Shown here: in pieces, positions 27,010 to 37,125 of the stretch | How the letters are laid out: every line of letters starts with the position of its first letter | How positions within the stretch are numbered: the first letter of the stretch is position 1 | Assembly: GCF_001280515.1 (NCBI RefSeq) | Contig: NZ_LBIQ01000031.1 | Coordinates: forward strand, 38,896-102,895 | Length of the DNA stretch: 64,000 bases | DNA from: Mangrovimonas sp. ST2L15 | GTDB taxonomy: Bacteria > Bacteroidota > Bacteroidia > Flavobacteriales > Flavobacteriaceae | Direction: 5' to 3' | The notes under the pieces: model-generated | What the model saw: the letters and a program-made list of their open reading frames with translations, nothing else | The model's database searches: none | Told to the model about the DNA's origin: nothing | Position numbers and translations under genes: made by a program

Positions 27010-28971
27010 CTATTTCAAATCTGAAATCATATAAGATTCTTTTGCTGTGGACAATTCCCAATCATCTGTTCTAAAAGGCTCCATAGGGAATCCTGCCTTA
27101 TTATATACATTACACGCGCTAGCATCATCTACCCAACCATATCTAACGGCAACCGGATTTGATATGCTATCATTAGAAATCAGAAGTTTTCCGTTTTTAA
27201 TTTCAACTTGTGCTGGCACAAATTTTTTGTCAGCTCCTGCTACCTCAAATCCTTTTGGAATACCTTGTTCATCTTTCACCTTGAACCCATCCTTGACATG
27301 CTCAAAGGATAAAACCACTTGATTTCCTTTAATGGTGTGCGATTTAAAAGTAGGTCCCTGATAAGTGACTTTCTTTCCATAATCCTTATTTAAGGCAATG
27401 GCTGCCAAACGTAAACCAACATCCTGTTTGTTTCTTGGATGTATGTCCTTAGGATTACCAATATCAACTGTTACACACATTTCTGTGTTCTTTACATTCT
27501 CCACGGTGTAGGCTTGTGCTTCCCTTAATTCGGCCCATTTACTTCCCACATTGCTATTTCCATTAAATTCATTAAAACTGGACAATTGCACAAAATAGAA
27601 TGGAAAAGCACCTTCCCCCCATTTATTTCTCCAATTTTCAATCATCAAAGGAAAAGACTTTTTGTATTCTACTGCTCTATGAACATTGGCTTCTCCCTGA
27701 TACCAAATCACCCCTTTAACCGCATATGGAATTAATGGGTTTACCATGGCATTATAGAGTAAAGAAGGAAAACTATTGGGAGAAAATTGGGTTACTACCT
27801 CAGCAACGTTAAATTTCCATAAGCCTGCTAGGGAAATATCAGAACCTTCAACGGTTAACTTCAAGTCAGTTGGAGATCCATAAATTCCGCCTCCACCAAT
27901 GTAATCGGTCACTTTTACGGTGATGGTATTTTCACCTGCTTTTAAAATACCGGTTGGAATTTTATAAACTCTGCTTACGTCATAACCAGAAGTCGTTCCT
28001 ACTTCTATGCCGTTCAAATAAGTGATATCATCGTCATCAATTTTTGACAAGTGCAATACCGCCTCTTTTCCGGCCAAGTCAGAATCAATATTAAAAGTTT
28101 TTCTAAACCATACTTCTCCATCCAAATTAGGAAGCATTCTATTTTCCCAAAGCTCAGGTAAATTCATCTCGGGCCAACTTGAGTCGTCATAAACGGACTT
28201 AATCACTTCTGAAGGATTGTCATTTAACAGTTTCTGACCTTGCAACATTTCTACAGTGCCTATCAACTTTTGTTTTTGGATTTTAAGCATACTGTCAATA
28301 TCCAAGTTCGGCAGATTTGACATGAAATGTGCAAATTCAGGCACTTCTTCCAAAGCATCTTTACTGGTCCAAGTTTCTACACAAGTACCACCCCAAGTGG
28401 TGTTAATTATACCTATTGGAACTCCCAATTCTTGATAAAGCTTTTTGGCAAACATAAATCCAACAGCAGTAAACTCACCTATATTCTTGGGATTACTCTC
28501 TTTCCATTGTCCTTCAGTCAAACGATCTTTTGGTACGGTGCTCATTTCACTTGGAACCAAGAATTGTCTGATTTCTGGATAGTTGGAATCCTTCTGTTCG
28601 ACATCAGCATTCTGAATATTACTCATAGCCCATTCCATATTGGATTGACCACTTGCAATCCAAACTTCACCTACTAAGACATTTTCAATTTTAATGGTAT
28701 TGTTCCCTTTAACCTTAAGTGTAAAAGGACCTCCATGATTTTCTGGATCCAATGTCACACGCCATTTACCATTTTCATCTGCCTGGGTTTTTATGTTTTG
28801 TGCTTTGAAATGAACTTCAATTTTCTCTCCTGGTTTAGCCCAACCCCAAACAGGAATTGCTTGGTCTCTTTGCATAACCATTCCGTTTGAGAACATAAGC
28901 GGAAGTTCCACATCTGCCAATGCATTTAAGGATACTAGCCCGATTAAGAGTGTTAAAATATGTTTTATCAT
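27010..28971 (-). CDS. Acetylesterase of the sialate O-acetylesterase type, CE20-like
   Basis: The 653-residue protein has a signal peptide ending near NALA (residue 19) and is periplasmic. The SGNH nucleophile is Ser110 in WIASGQSNMEWAM, and the Asp-His pair lies in GNPKDIHPRNKQD (about residue 508). A beta-sandwich sugar-binding module (about 265-390, GEVWFRKTFNI and ITYLNGIEVG) is inserted in the esterase domain. Databases often call such proteins sialate O-acetylesterase, but this architecture is that of CE20 acetylesterases acting on acetylated xyloglucan oligosaccharides. Nothing here deals with sialic acid, so removal of acetyl groups from galactosyl branches is the better inference. 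It is the last gene of the locus. Confidence 0.85.
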   Translation of the reverse strand: MIKHILTLLIGLVSLNALADVELPLMFSNGMVMQRDQAIPVWGWAKPGEKIEVHFKAQNIKTQADENGKWRVTLDPENHGGPFTLKVKGNNTIKIENVLVGEVWIASGQSNMEWAMSNIQNADVEQKDSNYPEIRQFLVPSEMSTVPKDRLTEGQWKESNPKNIGEFTAVGFMFAKKLYQELGVPIGIINTTWGGTCVETWTSKDALEEVPEFAHFMSNLPNLDIDSMLKIQKQKLIGTVEMLQGQKLLNDNPSEVIKSVYDDSSWPEMNLPELWENRMLPNLDGEVWFRKTFNIDSDLAGKEAVLHLSKIDDDDITYLNGIEVGTTSGYDVSRVYKIPTGILKAGENTITVKVTDYIGGGGIYGSPTDLKLTVEGSDISLAGLWKFNVAEVVTQFSPNSFPSLLYNAMVNPLIPYAVKGVIWYQGEANVHRAVEYKKSFPLMIENWRNKWGEGAFPFYFVQLSSFNEFNGNSNVGSKWAELREAQAYTVENVKNTEMCVTVDIGNPKDIHPRNKQDVGLRLAAIALNKDYGKKVTYQGPTFKSHTIKGNQVVLSFEHVKDGFKVKDEQGIPKGFEVAGADKKFVPAQVEIKNGKLLISNDSISNPVAVRYGWVDDASACNVYNKAGFPMEPFRTDDWELSTAKESYMISDLK

Positions 28972-28976
28972 AGCAT

Positions 28977-30485
28977 TTATTTATCTATTGCAATTTTAAT
29001 AACAAAAGCCTTGTCATCTATCATTTGATTAGGGGTTTGAATATGTAATCCATCTGGTTTTAATTCAAAAGACACTTCTTTATCATATCCCAAAATTGAA
29101 ATATTTGATACTTGACTATTTGTATTTGAAAAAGATTCTAGGACCACTTCCACATCATTCCCCGGCCACCCAAGGACAATGGCGTAAATATAATTGTCTT
29201 TTCTAGTATATCGAACATCTTGAGCAGTATATGACAGTTTATCCAAAAACATCCCTGATTTTTCCTGTCTCGTAGGACCTTCACCAAAAACATCCCAAGT
29301 AGAAGATGCATAAATAGCTTCTCCATTTACTTTGAGCCACTCCCCAATAGTCATTAAAATTTCTTGTTGATCTTGAGGAATTTCCCCGCTGGGTTTGGGT
29401 GATACATTTAGCATCATAGCCCCATTTTTACTAACAATATCGGCCAGCAAATCAACAATTTCATCGGCTGTTTTTAATCCCAAATTATTTACATAACTCC
29501 AGCTACCTACTGATACGGTCTCGTCTGTTAACCAATAATCCTCTGTGATTTTATTCATTCTCCCTTTCTCAAAATCCTCCAAGCTAACAGATTTTGGCAA
29601 TTCCCCTTCTTTGTGGGTTATCACTACCTCTTGTCCTCTAGCTAAAGATTCATTGATATAATAAGCAGCAAAATCACGTTTATAGGCATCAGGAATTTTA
29701 TCCAATTTGCTATCGAAATAAATTAAATCGGGATGGTAACCGTCAATGACTTCTTTAAGTTCGCCCAACCAGTTTTTGTAGAACTGTTCCTTCGGAATAT
29801 TTCCATACATAACACTAATTATAGAGTCTTCCGAAGAAGTTGCCATATTAGGATTGTAGGGAAAATATGAAGTATCTTCTAACCACTTGGTAGAGTCATT
29901 TTTAAAAATTTGAAGATTCCTTGCTTTATGAAAAGATGTAACAAACTTCATTCCCTTACTGTGAATTGCCTCTCCTAGCTCTCCTAAAATATCTCTATGA
30001 GGTCCTTTATCCATGGAATTCCACGGATTGATTTTGCTGTCCCAATTGGACCATCCGTCATGATGGATGGCTACAATACCACCAAACTTAGCGCCAGCTT
30101 TTTCAAAAAGATCAGCCCATTCTTTAGCATTAAAGTTTTCGGCCTTAAACATGGGCACAAAATCATGATAACCAAATTCTGATAAAGGTCCGTAAGTTTC
30201 TACTTGGTGTCTGTTTTCATTTGTGCCTTCTATATGCATGTTTCTAGGATACCAATCATTGGCATAAGATGGGACAGATAACAATCCCCAATGGGCATAA
30301 ATTCCGAATTTAGCTTCTTTGAACCACTTTGGAGCTTCATCATAGGAGGCCAAAGAATCCCAATTGGAAGCATAATGAGGAACACTAACCTCATTATGCT
30401 TTTCATTGGGTTTACAACTAAAAAAAAGACTAACTACAAATAAAATGTAAACGTAATGTTGTAATATGTTTGATGTCCTAGACAT
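28977..30485 (-). CDS. Divergent GH29 alpha-L-fucosidase, lipoprotein
   Basis: The protein has 502 residues with a lipoprotein signal ending in LFFSC. The GH29 opening is APKWFKEAKFGIYAHWGLLS. The usual TKHHDGF motif is changed to AIHHDGWSNWDS, and the nucleophile motif reads LIYFDSKL (Asp near residue 256) instead of WxDG. GAMMLNVSPKPSGEI and a C-terminal beta-domain are present. It differs clearly from the two GH29 enzymes of the plus-strand cluster. Location in the locus suggests removal of fucose from xyloglucan galactosyl-fucose branches; the substrate is inferred. It starts 9 bases after the GH5 stop. Confidence 0.88.
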   Translation of the reverse strand: MSRTSNILQHYVYILFVVSLFFSCKPNEKHNEVSVPHYASNWDSLASYDEAPKWFKEAKFGIYAHWGLLSVPSYANDWYPRNMHIEGTNENRHQVETYGPLSEFGYHDFVPMFKAENFNAKEWADLFEKAGAKFGGIVAIHHDGWSNWDSKINPWNSMDKGPHRDILGELGEAIHSKGMKFVTSFHKARNLQIFKNDSTKWLEDTSYFPYNPNMATSSEDSIISVMYGNIPKEQFYKNWLGELKEVIDGYHPDLIYFDSKLDKIPDAYKRDFAAYYINESLARGQEVVITHKEGELPKSVSLEDFEKGRMNKITEDYWLTDETVSVGSWSYVNNLGLKTADEIVDLLADIVSKNGAMMLNVSPKPSGEIPQDQQEILMTIGEWLKVNGEAIYASSTWDVFGEGPTRQEKSGMFLDKLSYTAQDVRYTRKDNYIYAIVLGWPGNDVEVVLESFSNTNSQVSNISILGYDKEVSFELKPDGLHIQTPNQMIDDKAFVIKIAIDK

Positions 30486-30494
30486 ACTTTGCTA

Positions 30495-31928
30495 TTAAAG
30501 ATTAATGGTTATAGCGTCAATGATTACAGGAAAATATTCCTCCCCATTGGCGCGATTAAATAAGCCCATTTGGTGATCATCTGGATATCCATTATCCCAA
30601 ATGATTGGAACCAATTGGTGCTGTAATGCGGATTCTGTTGTTTTTTGATAGTAATATTCACGGTAAACTTCAGCATCGTCCACATTGGCTCTATAACTAG
30701 CGCCGTATTCCCCTAAAATCACACCGATTCCTTGACTCACATAATTGTCATACATTTTTTGGAATTGCGTATCTAACCAATCTTCATTTCCCCAACCAGC
30801 AGTTGCAGATGGATCAGTGGCGATAGCGCCCCATTGCCAAGTATCATCATTGCTAACATTCAATGTATAATCATAAGGGTCATAGTAATGAACTTCCATC
30901 AACATACGGTTTTCAGCTGTATCACTAGGAATGGTTGCGAAATTCACGGTATGATCAATATTGGTATTGAATCCTTGTACCGTTAAATAACGGTATGCAT
31001 TTCGTCCTCCAGTTTCCCTAACTGTTGTAATAAAAGTTTGGTTGAAACTATTTTGAACCGTATAATATTCCTCAGTAGGGGTTCCGTAATCTCCTTCTAC
31101 CATGACTTCATTGGTTCCAGCAAAAAGAAGGTGGTAATCATAATCTCTAAAATGGATGGCTATTTGTTGCCACATTTTGTTCAATCGGTCATTAACATAG
31201 TCTTGATCTTCGTATGTAGGTTGCATCCAACCACCATCCCAGTGGATATTTAAAACGACATACATATCGTTATCCAATACATAATTAACGACTTCTTCTA
31301 CTCTATTTAAGCCTTCCAAACTAATGGTATAATTAGCATCTCCTTCTTGAATGTAGTTACTCCATGCTACCGGAATTCTCACGGTGTTGAAGCCTGCTGC
31401 TTTCACACCGTCCATTAACTGTTGGTTAATCGCAGGATTTCCCCAAGCAGTTTCTCCTCCAACGGCATCCAATGAATTTCCAACATTCCATCCAACTCCC
31501 ATCAATGAAGTCAGTTCAACAGCTGTATAATCACTCATACCACTTGAATCTGGAGGCAAGGTTGTAATTGATGCCAACTGTGTTACTTGAATCGTCAAGG
31601 TTTTTTCGGAAGTAGTCACGTTGATAACCGCAGATCTGCCCTGTGCAGTTGGATTAGCCTCTGCGACCACTTCAATAGTTGCACTTCCCAAACCAGAAGT
31701 TTGAGAGAAACTCAACCATTCTGAGTTAGAACTTACCCCCCACGCAATACTCATTGATGCGTTGATGTCGAAAGAGTCGGTTCCTCCATTGGATACAAAC
31801 TCTATGGGTATGCTATCGATTGAAATATCACTTTTGGCAACATCCCCATCATCATCGTTGCAAGACATAACCCCAAAAAGCAATGCTACTAGCCATGTCA
31901 TTTTTAATAATTGATTAAAAGCCTTCAT
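30495..31928 (-). CDS. BACON-GH5 endo-glucanase, probable surface xyloglucanase
   Basis: The 477-residue protein has a lipoprotein signal ending in VMSC followed by NDDDGD, an acidic surface-export type signal. A BACON domain spans about residues 35-118 (SNSEWLSFSQTSGLGSATIE). The GH5 barrel starts at MGVGWNVGNSLDAVGG. The acid/base lies in LLFAGTNEV (Glu near 274; Val replaces the more usual Pro after it) and the nucleophile in VILGEYGAS (Glu near 407). BACON plus GH5 of this type is the layout of the known Bacteroides surface endo-xyloglucanase. It should cut the polymer outside the cell before SusC/SusD import. Confidence 0.92.
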   Translation of the reverse strand: MKAFNQLLKMTWLVALLFGVMSCNDDDGDVAKSDISIDSIPIEFVSNGGTDSFDINASMSIAWGVSSNSEWLSFSQTSGLGSATIEVVAEANPTAQGRSAVINVTTSEKTLTIQVTQLASITTLPPDSSGMSDYTAVELTSLMGVGWNVGNSLDAVGGETAWGNPAINQQLMDGVKAAGFNTVRIPVAWSNYIQEGDANYTISLEGLNRVEEVVNYVLDNDMYVVLNIHWDGGWMQPTYEDQDYVNDRLNKMWQQIAIHFRDYDYHLLFAGTNEVMVEGDYGTPTEEYYTVQNSFNQTFITTVRETGGRNAYRYLTVQGFNTNIDHTVNFATIPSDTAENRMLMEVHYYDPYDYTLNVSNDDTWQWGAIATDPSATAGWGNEDWLDTQFQKMYDNYVSQGIGVILGEYGASYRANVDDAEVYREYYYQKTTESALQHQLVPIIWDNGYPDDHQMGLFNRANGEEYFPVIIDAITINL

Positions 31929-31939
31929 TTGAAAATTTT

Positions 31940-34186
31940 TTATTTAATAGTTATTTCAACCTTAGATAATATATTTCTTGATGAGTTACCCACTTGAATG
32001 CTATATGCCCCTTTTTCCACTTCCCAAGATTTGGTATCGACATTATAAAAAGCCAATTCCTTTACAGGAATTTCAACGGTTGTTGTCTTTATACTTCCAG
32101 CAGCAACTTCTACTTTGCTAAACCCTTTTAATTCTTGAGCAGCACGCTCCACCTTAGAGTCTGGTTTGGACACATATACTTGAACCACTTCTTTACCTGA
32201 CACTTCTCCCGTATTTTCAACAGAAATTTCTACGGTAATGGTGTCATTCAAATCATACTCTGATTTGTCTGTTTTTAAATTAGAAAGTGAAAAATTAGTG
32301 TATGATAACCCATATCCGAAAGAATAAAGTGGTTCCACATTTTTGGTATCAAACCAACGGTATCCTACCAAAATACCTTCGTCATAAGAAACAGTTTGAT
32401 CTCCAGGGAAGCTATTGGTAGCATGTGCTGGAGAATCTTCTAATCTCAATGGCATGGTCCATGGCAATTTACCAGACGGATTCACGGTTCCTAAAATAAC
32501 ATCAGCCAAGGCATTTCCACCTTCAGAACCATTAAACCAAGACCAGATAACAGCTTTTGATTGATCTGCTACCTTTTTGATGTCAAATGGAGCCCCAGCG
32601 ATAAAAACCACTATGGTATTAGGATTGACTGCCAATACTTTTTCGATTAATTCTTCTTGACCAAAAGGAAGCGCTAAAGTAGCTCTATCTGAAGCTTCTG
32701 TCTCATAATCACGGTTGGATCCAGCAAAAACAATCGCCATGTCAGAATTTTTAGCAGCCTCTAAAGCTTCTTCCAACATTTTTGGGTCTAATTCATTAAT
32801 AGTCACAGGACCGTTTAGGGTAATATCTCCTAATTTGGCCTTTTCATTATTGGAATAACGCTCTAAATACCCTTCTGCATAATTAATTGTGATGTCCTCT
32901 GGCAATCTATTTTGAAGCCCTTCCAAAGGTGTTACTTCTCTTTTTGTTTTTACACCAGCACCAAATCCGCCAAGAGCATTTTTCTTTTTAGCATTATTAC
33001 CTATAACGGCAATACTTTTAACTCCTTCTGTCTTTAATGGCAGTAAGTTGTTTTCATTTTTCAAGAGCACCACACTTTCAGCTGCAATGGCATAGGCATC
33101 TTGGAAATGTGCCTCGGTGCTGATACTTCCCTTAGCGCGACCTTTATCGTTAACACTTTTTAGAGTGTACATCATTCTTAAGATGCGCTTTACGGACTTA
33201 TCAACTTGTTTTTCATCAATTTTTCCATCTTTAACAGCTTGAATCAAAGCATCGGCGAAATAAAACTCGTTGAATGGTTTTGGGGTACCCATTTCAATAT
33301 CGGTTCCACTTTCCAAAGCTTTTTTAGTATCGTGAACTGCTGCCCAATCGGAAATAACGATTCCCTCAAATCCCCATTCGTTTCTCAACACTTGATTAAG
33401 CATGTAGTCATTCTCACATAAATAGTCTCCCCTAAACTTGTTGTAAGCTCCCATAAAGCTATAAGCATGGGCTTCTTCAACCGCTGCTTTAAATGCAGGC
33501 AAATAGATTTCTCTTAAAGTTCTTTCGTCTATTTGAACATCCACAAAGTCCCGATGGGTTTCTTGGTTATTGGCAGCAAAGTGCTTCACGCAAGCGGCCA
33601 CATCATTTTCTTGAAGACCAACAATAAATGGCACTGTTAGCTTTTTATTTAGGAAAGGGTCTTCTGTAAAGTATTCATAAGTTCTTCCTCCTAACGGTGT
33701 TCTAATGATATTGATAGCTGGAGATAACAACACGTCTTTGTCCCTTGCTATCGTTTCTTCCCCAACACTGTTTCCAAAAACATAAGCTAAATCTGTATTC
33801 CAGGTTGCTGCTACGCCACCAGCTGCTGGATAATAGGTAGCAAAATCATTATCCCAACCTGCAGGAGCCCAAGAATCTAATGAAATCTCTTCTCTAACAC
33901 CTAATGGTCCATCTGCCATAGTTAACTCAGGAATTCCCAATCTTTCCACTGCCGCTGTTGCAAACATGGTACTACCATGTAACATACCGGCTTTTTCCTC
34001 TAAAGTCATGGCCGAAACCAAACTGTCAATTTTAGAATCAAATTCCTTGGAAATCGGTGTACCTTGATAGGTCTTTGACTTCTCAACCTGAACCGAAGTG
34101 GTTTCCTCAGTTTTTTGTTCATTTTTACAGGATGTAAAAACCATGGCCACAGCCAATACAGAACTATATATAAGTTTGTTATTCAT
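31940..34186 (-). CDS. GH3 beta-glucosidase, lipoprotein
   Basis: The protein has 748 residues with a lipoprotein signal ending in VFTSC. The GH3 barrel begins with VSAMTLEEKAGMLHG. The nucleophile is in GFEGIVISDWAAVHD (Asp near 277), a classical beta-glucosidase motif, and the second domain has MAIVFAGSNRDYETEASDR. A fibronectin-III-like domain follows YSFGYGLSYTNFSLSNL. It has no PA14 insert, in contrast to the GH3 at 13856. Its place in the locus suggests release of glucose from trimmed xyloglucan oligosaccharides in the periplasm. Confidence 0.94.
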   Translation of the reverse strand: MNNKLIYSSVLAVAMVFTSCKNEQKTEETTSVQVEKSKTYQGTPISKEFDSKIDSLVSAMTLEEKAGMLHGSTMFATAAVERLGIPELTMADGPLGVREEISLDSWAPAGWDNDFATYYPAAGGVAATWNTDLAYVFGNSVGEETIARDKDVLLSPAINIIRTPLGGRTYEYFTEDPFLNKKLTVPFIVGLQENDVAACVKHFAANNQETHRDFVDVQIDERTLREIYLPAFKAAVEEAHAYSFMGAYNKFRGDYLCENDYMLNQVLRNEWGFEGIVISDWAAVHDTKKALESGTDIEMGTPKPFNEFYFADALIQAVKDGKIDEKQVDKSVKRILRMMYTLKSVNDKGRAKGSISTEAHFQDAYAIAAESVVLLKNENNLLPLKTEGVKSIAVIGNNAKKKNALGGFGAGVKTKREVTPLEGLQNRLPEDITINYAEGYLERYSNNEKAKLGDITLNGPVTINELDPKMLEEALEAAKNSDMAIVFAGSNRDYETEASDRATLALPFGQEELIEKVLAVNPNTIVVFIAGAPFDIKKVADQSKAVIWSWFNGSEGGNALADVILGTVNPSGKLPWTMPLRLEDSPAHATNSFPGDQTVSYDEGILVGYRWFDTKNVEPLYSFGYGLSYTNFSLSNLKTDKSEYDLNDTITVEISVENTGEVSGKEVVQVYVSKPDSKVERAAQELKGFSKVEVAAGSIKTTTVEIPVKELAFYNVDTKSWEVEKGAYSIQVGNSSRNILSKVEITIK

Positions 34187-34223
34187 TATAGTGTGTTTTT
34201 TAATACTTCTTCTCTAACTTTTT

Positions 34224-37097
34224 TTATTGCAATTGAATGGTCTGAGACGCTCCATCATATTCGACAGTTTGTCCTTGATTATCAAAGGTCATCCCTACTG
34301 GATGCTCCTTGTCAACTGATACTATGGTAAACTTTCTATTGGCCAACATGCCTTCAAATGACCCTTCTCTTTTACCAATGGTCAAAGTGCCTTCAGCGTC
34401 ATTGTATTCAAATGGAATGTTGGTGTACTTCCCTTTTTCATAATTGTAGTTAACCGCTTCGTCTTCATACAAATTGAATGTCCCATCAGCACCTCTATAT
34501 ACATAAATCACTAAGTGATCAGCTGGTTTTTCATCAGTATATTGAATTTGTGGTCCTGTTGGAATAATGGCTCCTTCACGAACATAAAGTGGAATTCTTC
34601 CATAAGGCGCTTCTGCAGTTTTGGTTTGCCCCCCCTGTATCCAAGTTCCTGTGTAAAAATCATACCAATTGCTTGTGCTTGGGAAGTAAACCTCACGACT
34701 ACGAGCTTCGTACTCATATACTGGATTCACCATAAGCGACGGACCAAACATAAATTGGTCACTGATATTTTCAACTTTTCTATCTTGAGCAAAATCCATA
34801 ACCAATGGACGCATGATGGTGTAATCATCAAAATAGGTTTTACCTGCCAATGTGTAGATGTAAGGCATTAATCTATATCTCAAATTGGTGTAGTACAAGA
34901 TAGATTCATAAGCTGGATGCCCTTCCGGAGCAATATTCCAAGCTTCTCTAAATGGATATTGACCATGAGCACGGTATAATGGCGCAAAGGCACCAAATTG
35001 ATACCAACGGGCATTTAATTCTCTCCATTCTTTGTAATCGGCATTTTCCTTTCCATTGCCATTATAAGCTATTTGAGCGGCTACATAACGGTCTTCTACA
35101 CAAAAACCACCTATATCCATAGTCCAGTATGGAATTCCAGAAACAGCAAAGTTCAATCCTGCAGAAATTTGGGCTTTCATATCTTCCCATCTGGTGGCGA
35201 TGTCACCACTCCATGTAGCGGTAGAGTAACGTTGTAATCCTGCGAAACCAGATCTTGTCAACAAGAATACACGCTTGTTTGGTGCCACACTTCTTTGACC
35301 ATCATAAATGGCTTCAGCATTCATTAAGGCATAGGTATTAAAATATTCGGTTGAAGGTCCTAAAGCTGTTGGTCCTTGTAAAGCCTTACGGTACTCCATA
35401 TCGGTACAATCCAAAACATTTGGCTCACTGGCATCCATCCACCACGCATCTATATTTAATGGGTAGTAATGCTCATAAATTTGATTCCAGAACAATTTTC
35501 TAGCTCCAGCTGAATAGGCATCATAAAAAGATCCTATGTAACCAGGTCCTACCCAGTCACGAATACTATCCTTTATAGCCTGTTGATACATCCATCCTTT
35601 TTCATCAAATTCTTTGTAGTGTTCGGTATTTTTGTAGAATTTAGGCCAAACTGAAATCATCATTTTTCCATTCATTTGATGGATGGAATCGACCATTCCT
35701 TGAGGGTCTGGAAAACGAGCTTTATCAAATTCATGGCTTCCCCATTGGTCTTCCTCCCAGTGGTTCCAATCCAATACGATATTATCAATCGGAATATTTC
35801 TTTCTCTAAATTCTTTTAGGGTGCCTAAAATCTCATCTTGGGTTTTATAACGTTCTCTACTTTGCCAGTAACCCATGGCCCATTTAGGCATGACTTGAGA
35901 TTTTCCAGTTAACGTACGATAACCTTTAATGATTTCGTCCATATTGCTTCCATAAACAAAATAATAGTCCATTTTTTTGTTCATTTCGCTCCACCACACT
36001 TGATTCTCTTTTTCTTCTTCCAATTGTGGCTTTCTCACGCGAAGCCCACAATAGGAACTTCCTCCATCAGGTTTCCATTCAATTCGCAATGGAACACGCT
36101 TTCCTGCCTCCATATTGAAATTGAATTTATAGCTGTTAGGATTCCAAGCGGTTCTCCAACGTTCTGGAACCATCAATTCGTCATTTAAATAGACTTTTAT
36201 GTATCCTGCATAGTAAAGGATAAATTTAAATTCACCACTTTGAGAAGCCTCAATATCACCTTCATAAAGCACATTGGCCTTTTTCAAAGGAAAGTTTTGT
36301 GGTAAATTCTTGATACTTTTTACATCTTCAAAGAAAATAGAAGGCTCGTCCCTAACAATGGTTTGACCTCCATTTTCTGGAGTTTTGTAGGTTCCTGTCA
36401 AGGCATTTTCCTTTCCTTCCTTATCATAAAGTTTGAACACTTCATTAAGTTGCTCATAGGGTCTGCTGTCTCCAAAACGGCTTAAGGCGTAGCTATCCCA
36501 AAGCAACCCATAATTTTTATTTGAAACAATGAAAGGCACAGACACCTTGGTGTTATACTGAAATAGTTCTTCACTTTTATCCTTATAATTAAATTCATCA
36601 GACTGATGTTGCCCTAAGCCATAAAATGCTTCATCCTCTGGAGAATCAAATATTTGACGAACAGAATAACCATCGGTACCTTCTACTTGAATGGGTTCAA
36701 AAGTTTTTCCGCCTCCTTCTTGTTCAGACAAAATAACTTTTCCTTCTTTATCTTTAAAAGTAATCCCTCCATCTACCGAAGAAACCAAAACATTCAAGAC
36801 TTTAGTAGAAACCGAAATAGAATCCCCTTGTTGGGACACATCAAAAGAAGCTGGTTTCAAACCAGGAAGTATAATTAAGCTAGAATCCTTAGGAAATTCC
36901 TTTTGAGGTGTTGCTGACACATGTACCAAACCATCACCTAATACCTGCAAGCTTAATGTTGATGCTCCATGTTCCTGTGGTTGGCTGAGATTGACCACAA
37001 TCCCATCATCTGTTTTTTGATACGGTGCTTGTTCCTTATTACAAGAAGCTAAAAGCACTCCTGTCAACAAACCTAGATATAATCTACTTCTTTTCAT
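34224..37097 (-). CDS. GH31 alpha-xylosidase with PA14 insert, lipoprotein
   Basis: The 957-residue protein has a lipoprotein signal ending in LLASC. A PA14-like module is inserted at about residues 245-365 (YEGDIEASQSGEFKFILYYA, IKVYLNDELMVPERW). The barrel carries NIVLDWNHWEEDQWG and the nucleophile motif WWMDASEPN (about 551-559), the sequence typical of alpha-xylosidases rather than alpha-glucosidases. PA14 in GH31 is known from the xyloglucan-specific alpha-xylosidase of Cellvibrio. It should remove xylose from the non-reducing end of the oligosaccharides and feed the xylose genes of the same operon. Confidence 0.94.
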   Translation of the reverse strand: MKRSRLYLGLLTGVLLASCNKEQAPYQKTDDGIVVNLSQPQEHGASTLSLQVLGDGLVHVSATPQKEFPKDSSLIILPGLKPASFDVSQQGDSISVSTKVLNVLVSSVDGGITFKDKEGKVILSEQEGGGKTFEPIQVEGTDGYSVRQIFDSPEDEAFYGLGQHQSDEFNYKDKSEELFQYNTKVSVPFIVSNKNYGLLWDSYALSRFGDSRPYEQLNEVFKLYDKEGKENALTGTYKTPENGGQTIVRDEPSIFFEDVKSIKNLPQNFPLKKANVLYEGDIEASQSGEFKFILYYAGYIKVYLNDELMVPERWRTAWNPNSYKFNFNMEAGKRVPLRIEWKPDGGSSYCGLRVRKPQLEEEKENQVWWSEMNKKMDYYFVYGSNMDEIIKGYRTLTGKSQVMPKWAMGYWQSRERYKTQDEILGTLKEFRERNIPIDNIVLDWNHWEEDQWGSHEFDKARFPDPQGMVDSIHQMNGKMMISVWPKFYKNTEHYKEFDEKGWMYQQAIKDSIRDWVGPGYIGSFYDAYSAGARKLFWNQIYEHYYPLNIDAWWMDASEPNVLDCTDMEYRKALQGPTALGPSTEYFNTYALMNAEAIYDGQRSVAPNKRVFLLTRSGFAGLQRYSTATWSGDIATRWEDMKAQISAGLNFAVSGIPYWTMDIGGFCVEDRYVAAQIAYNGNGKENADYKEWRELNARWYQFGAFAPLYRAHGQYPFREAWNIAPEGHPAYESILYYTNLRYRLMPYIYTLAGKTYFDDYTIMRPLVMDFAQDRKVENISDQFMFGPSLMVNPVYEYEARSREVYFPSTSNWYDFYTGTWIQGGQTKTAEAPYGRIPLYVREGAIIPTGPQIQYTDEKPADHLVIYVYRGADGTFNLYEDEAVNYNYEKGKYTNIPFEYNDAEGTLTIGKREGSFEGMLANRKFTIVSVDKEHPVGMTFDNQGQTVEYDGASQTIQLQ

Positions 37098-37125
37098 TTT
37101 ATTTATTATTTCTTCCTTTTACGTT

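Noticed and set aside
27010..28971. Sialic acid metabolism suggested by the usual name of the esterase.
   Set aside because: No sialidase, sialate lyase or transporter is nearby; the inserted sugar-binding module and the xyloglucan context fit a CE20-type acetylesterase better.
34515..34871. Plus-strand open frame of 118 codons inside the GH31 gene.
   Set aside because: It is fully antisense to a well-supported GH31 gene and shows no protein-family pattern.
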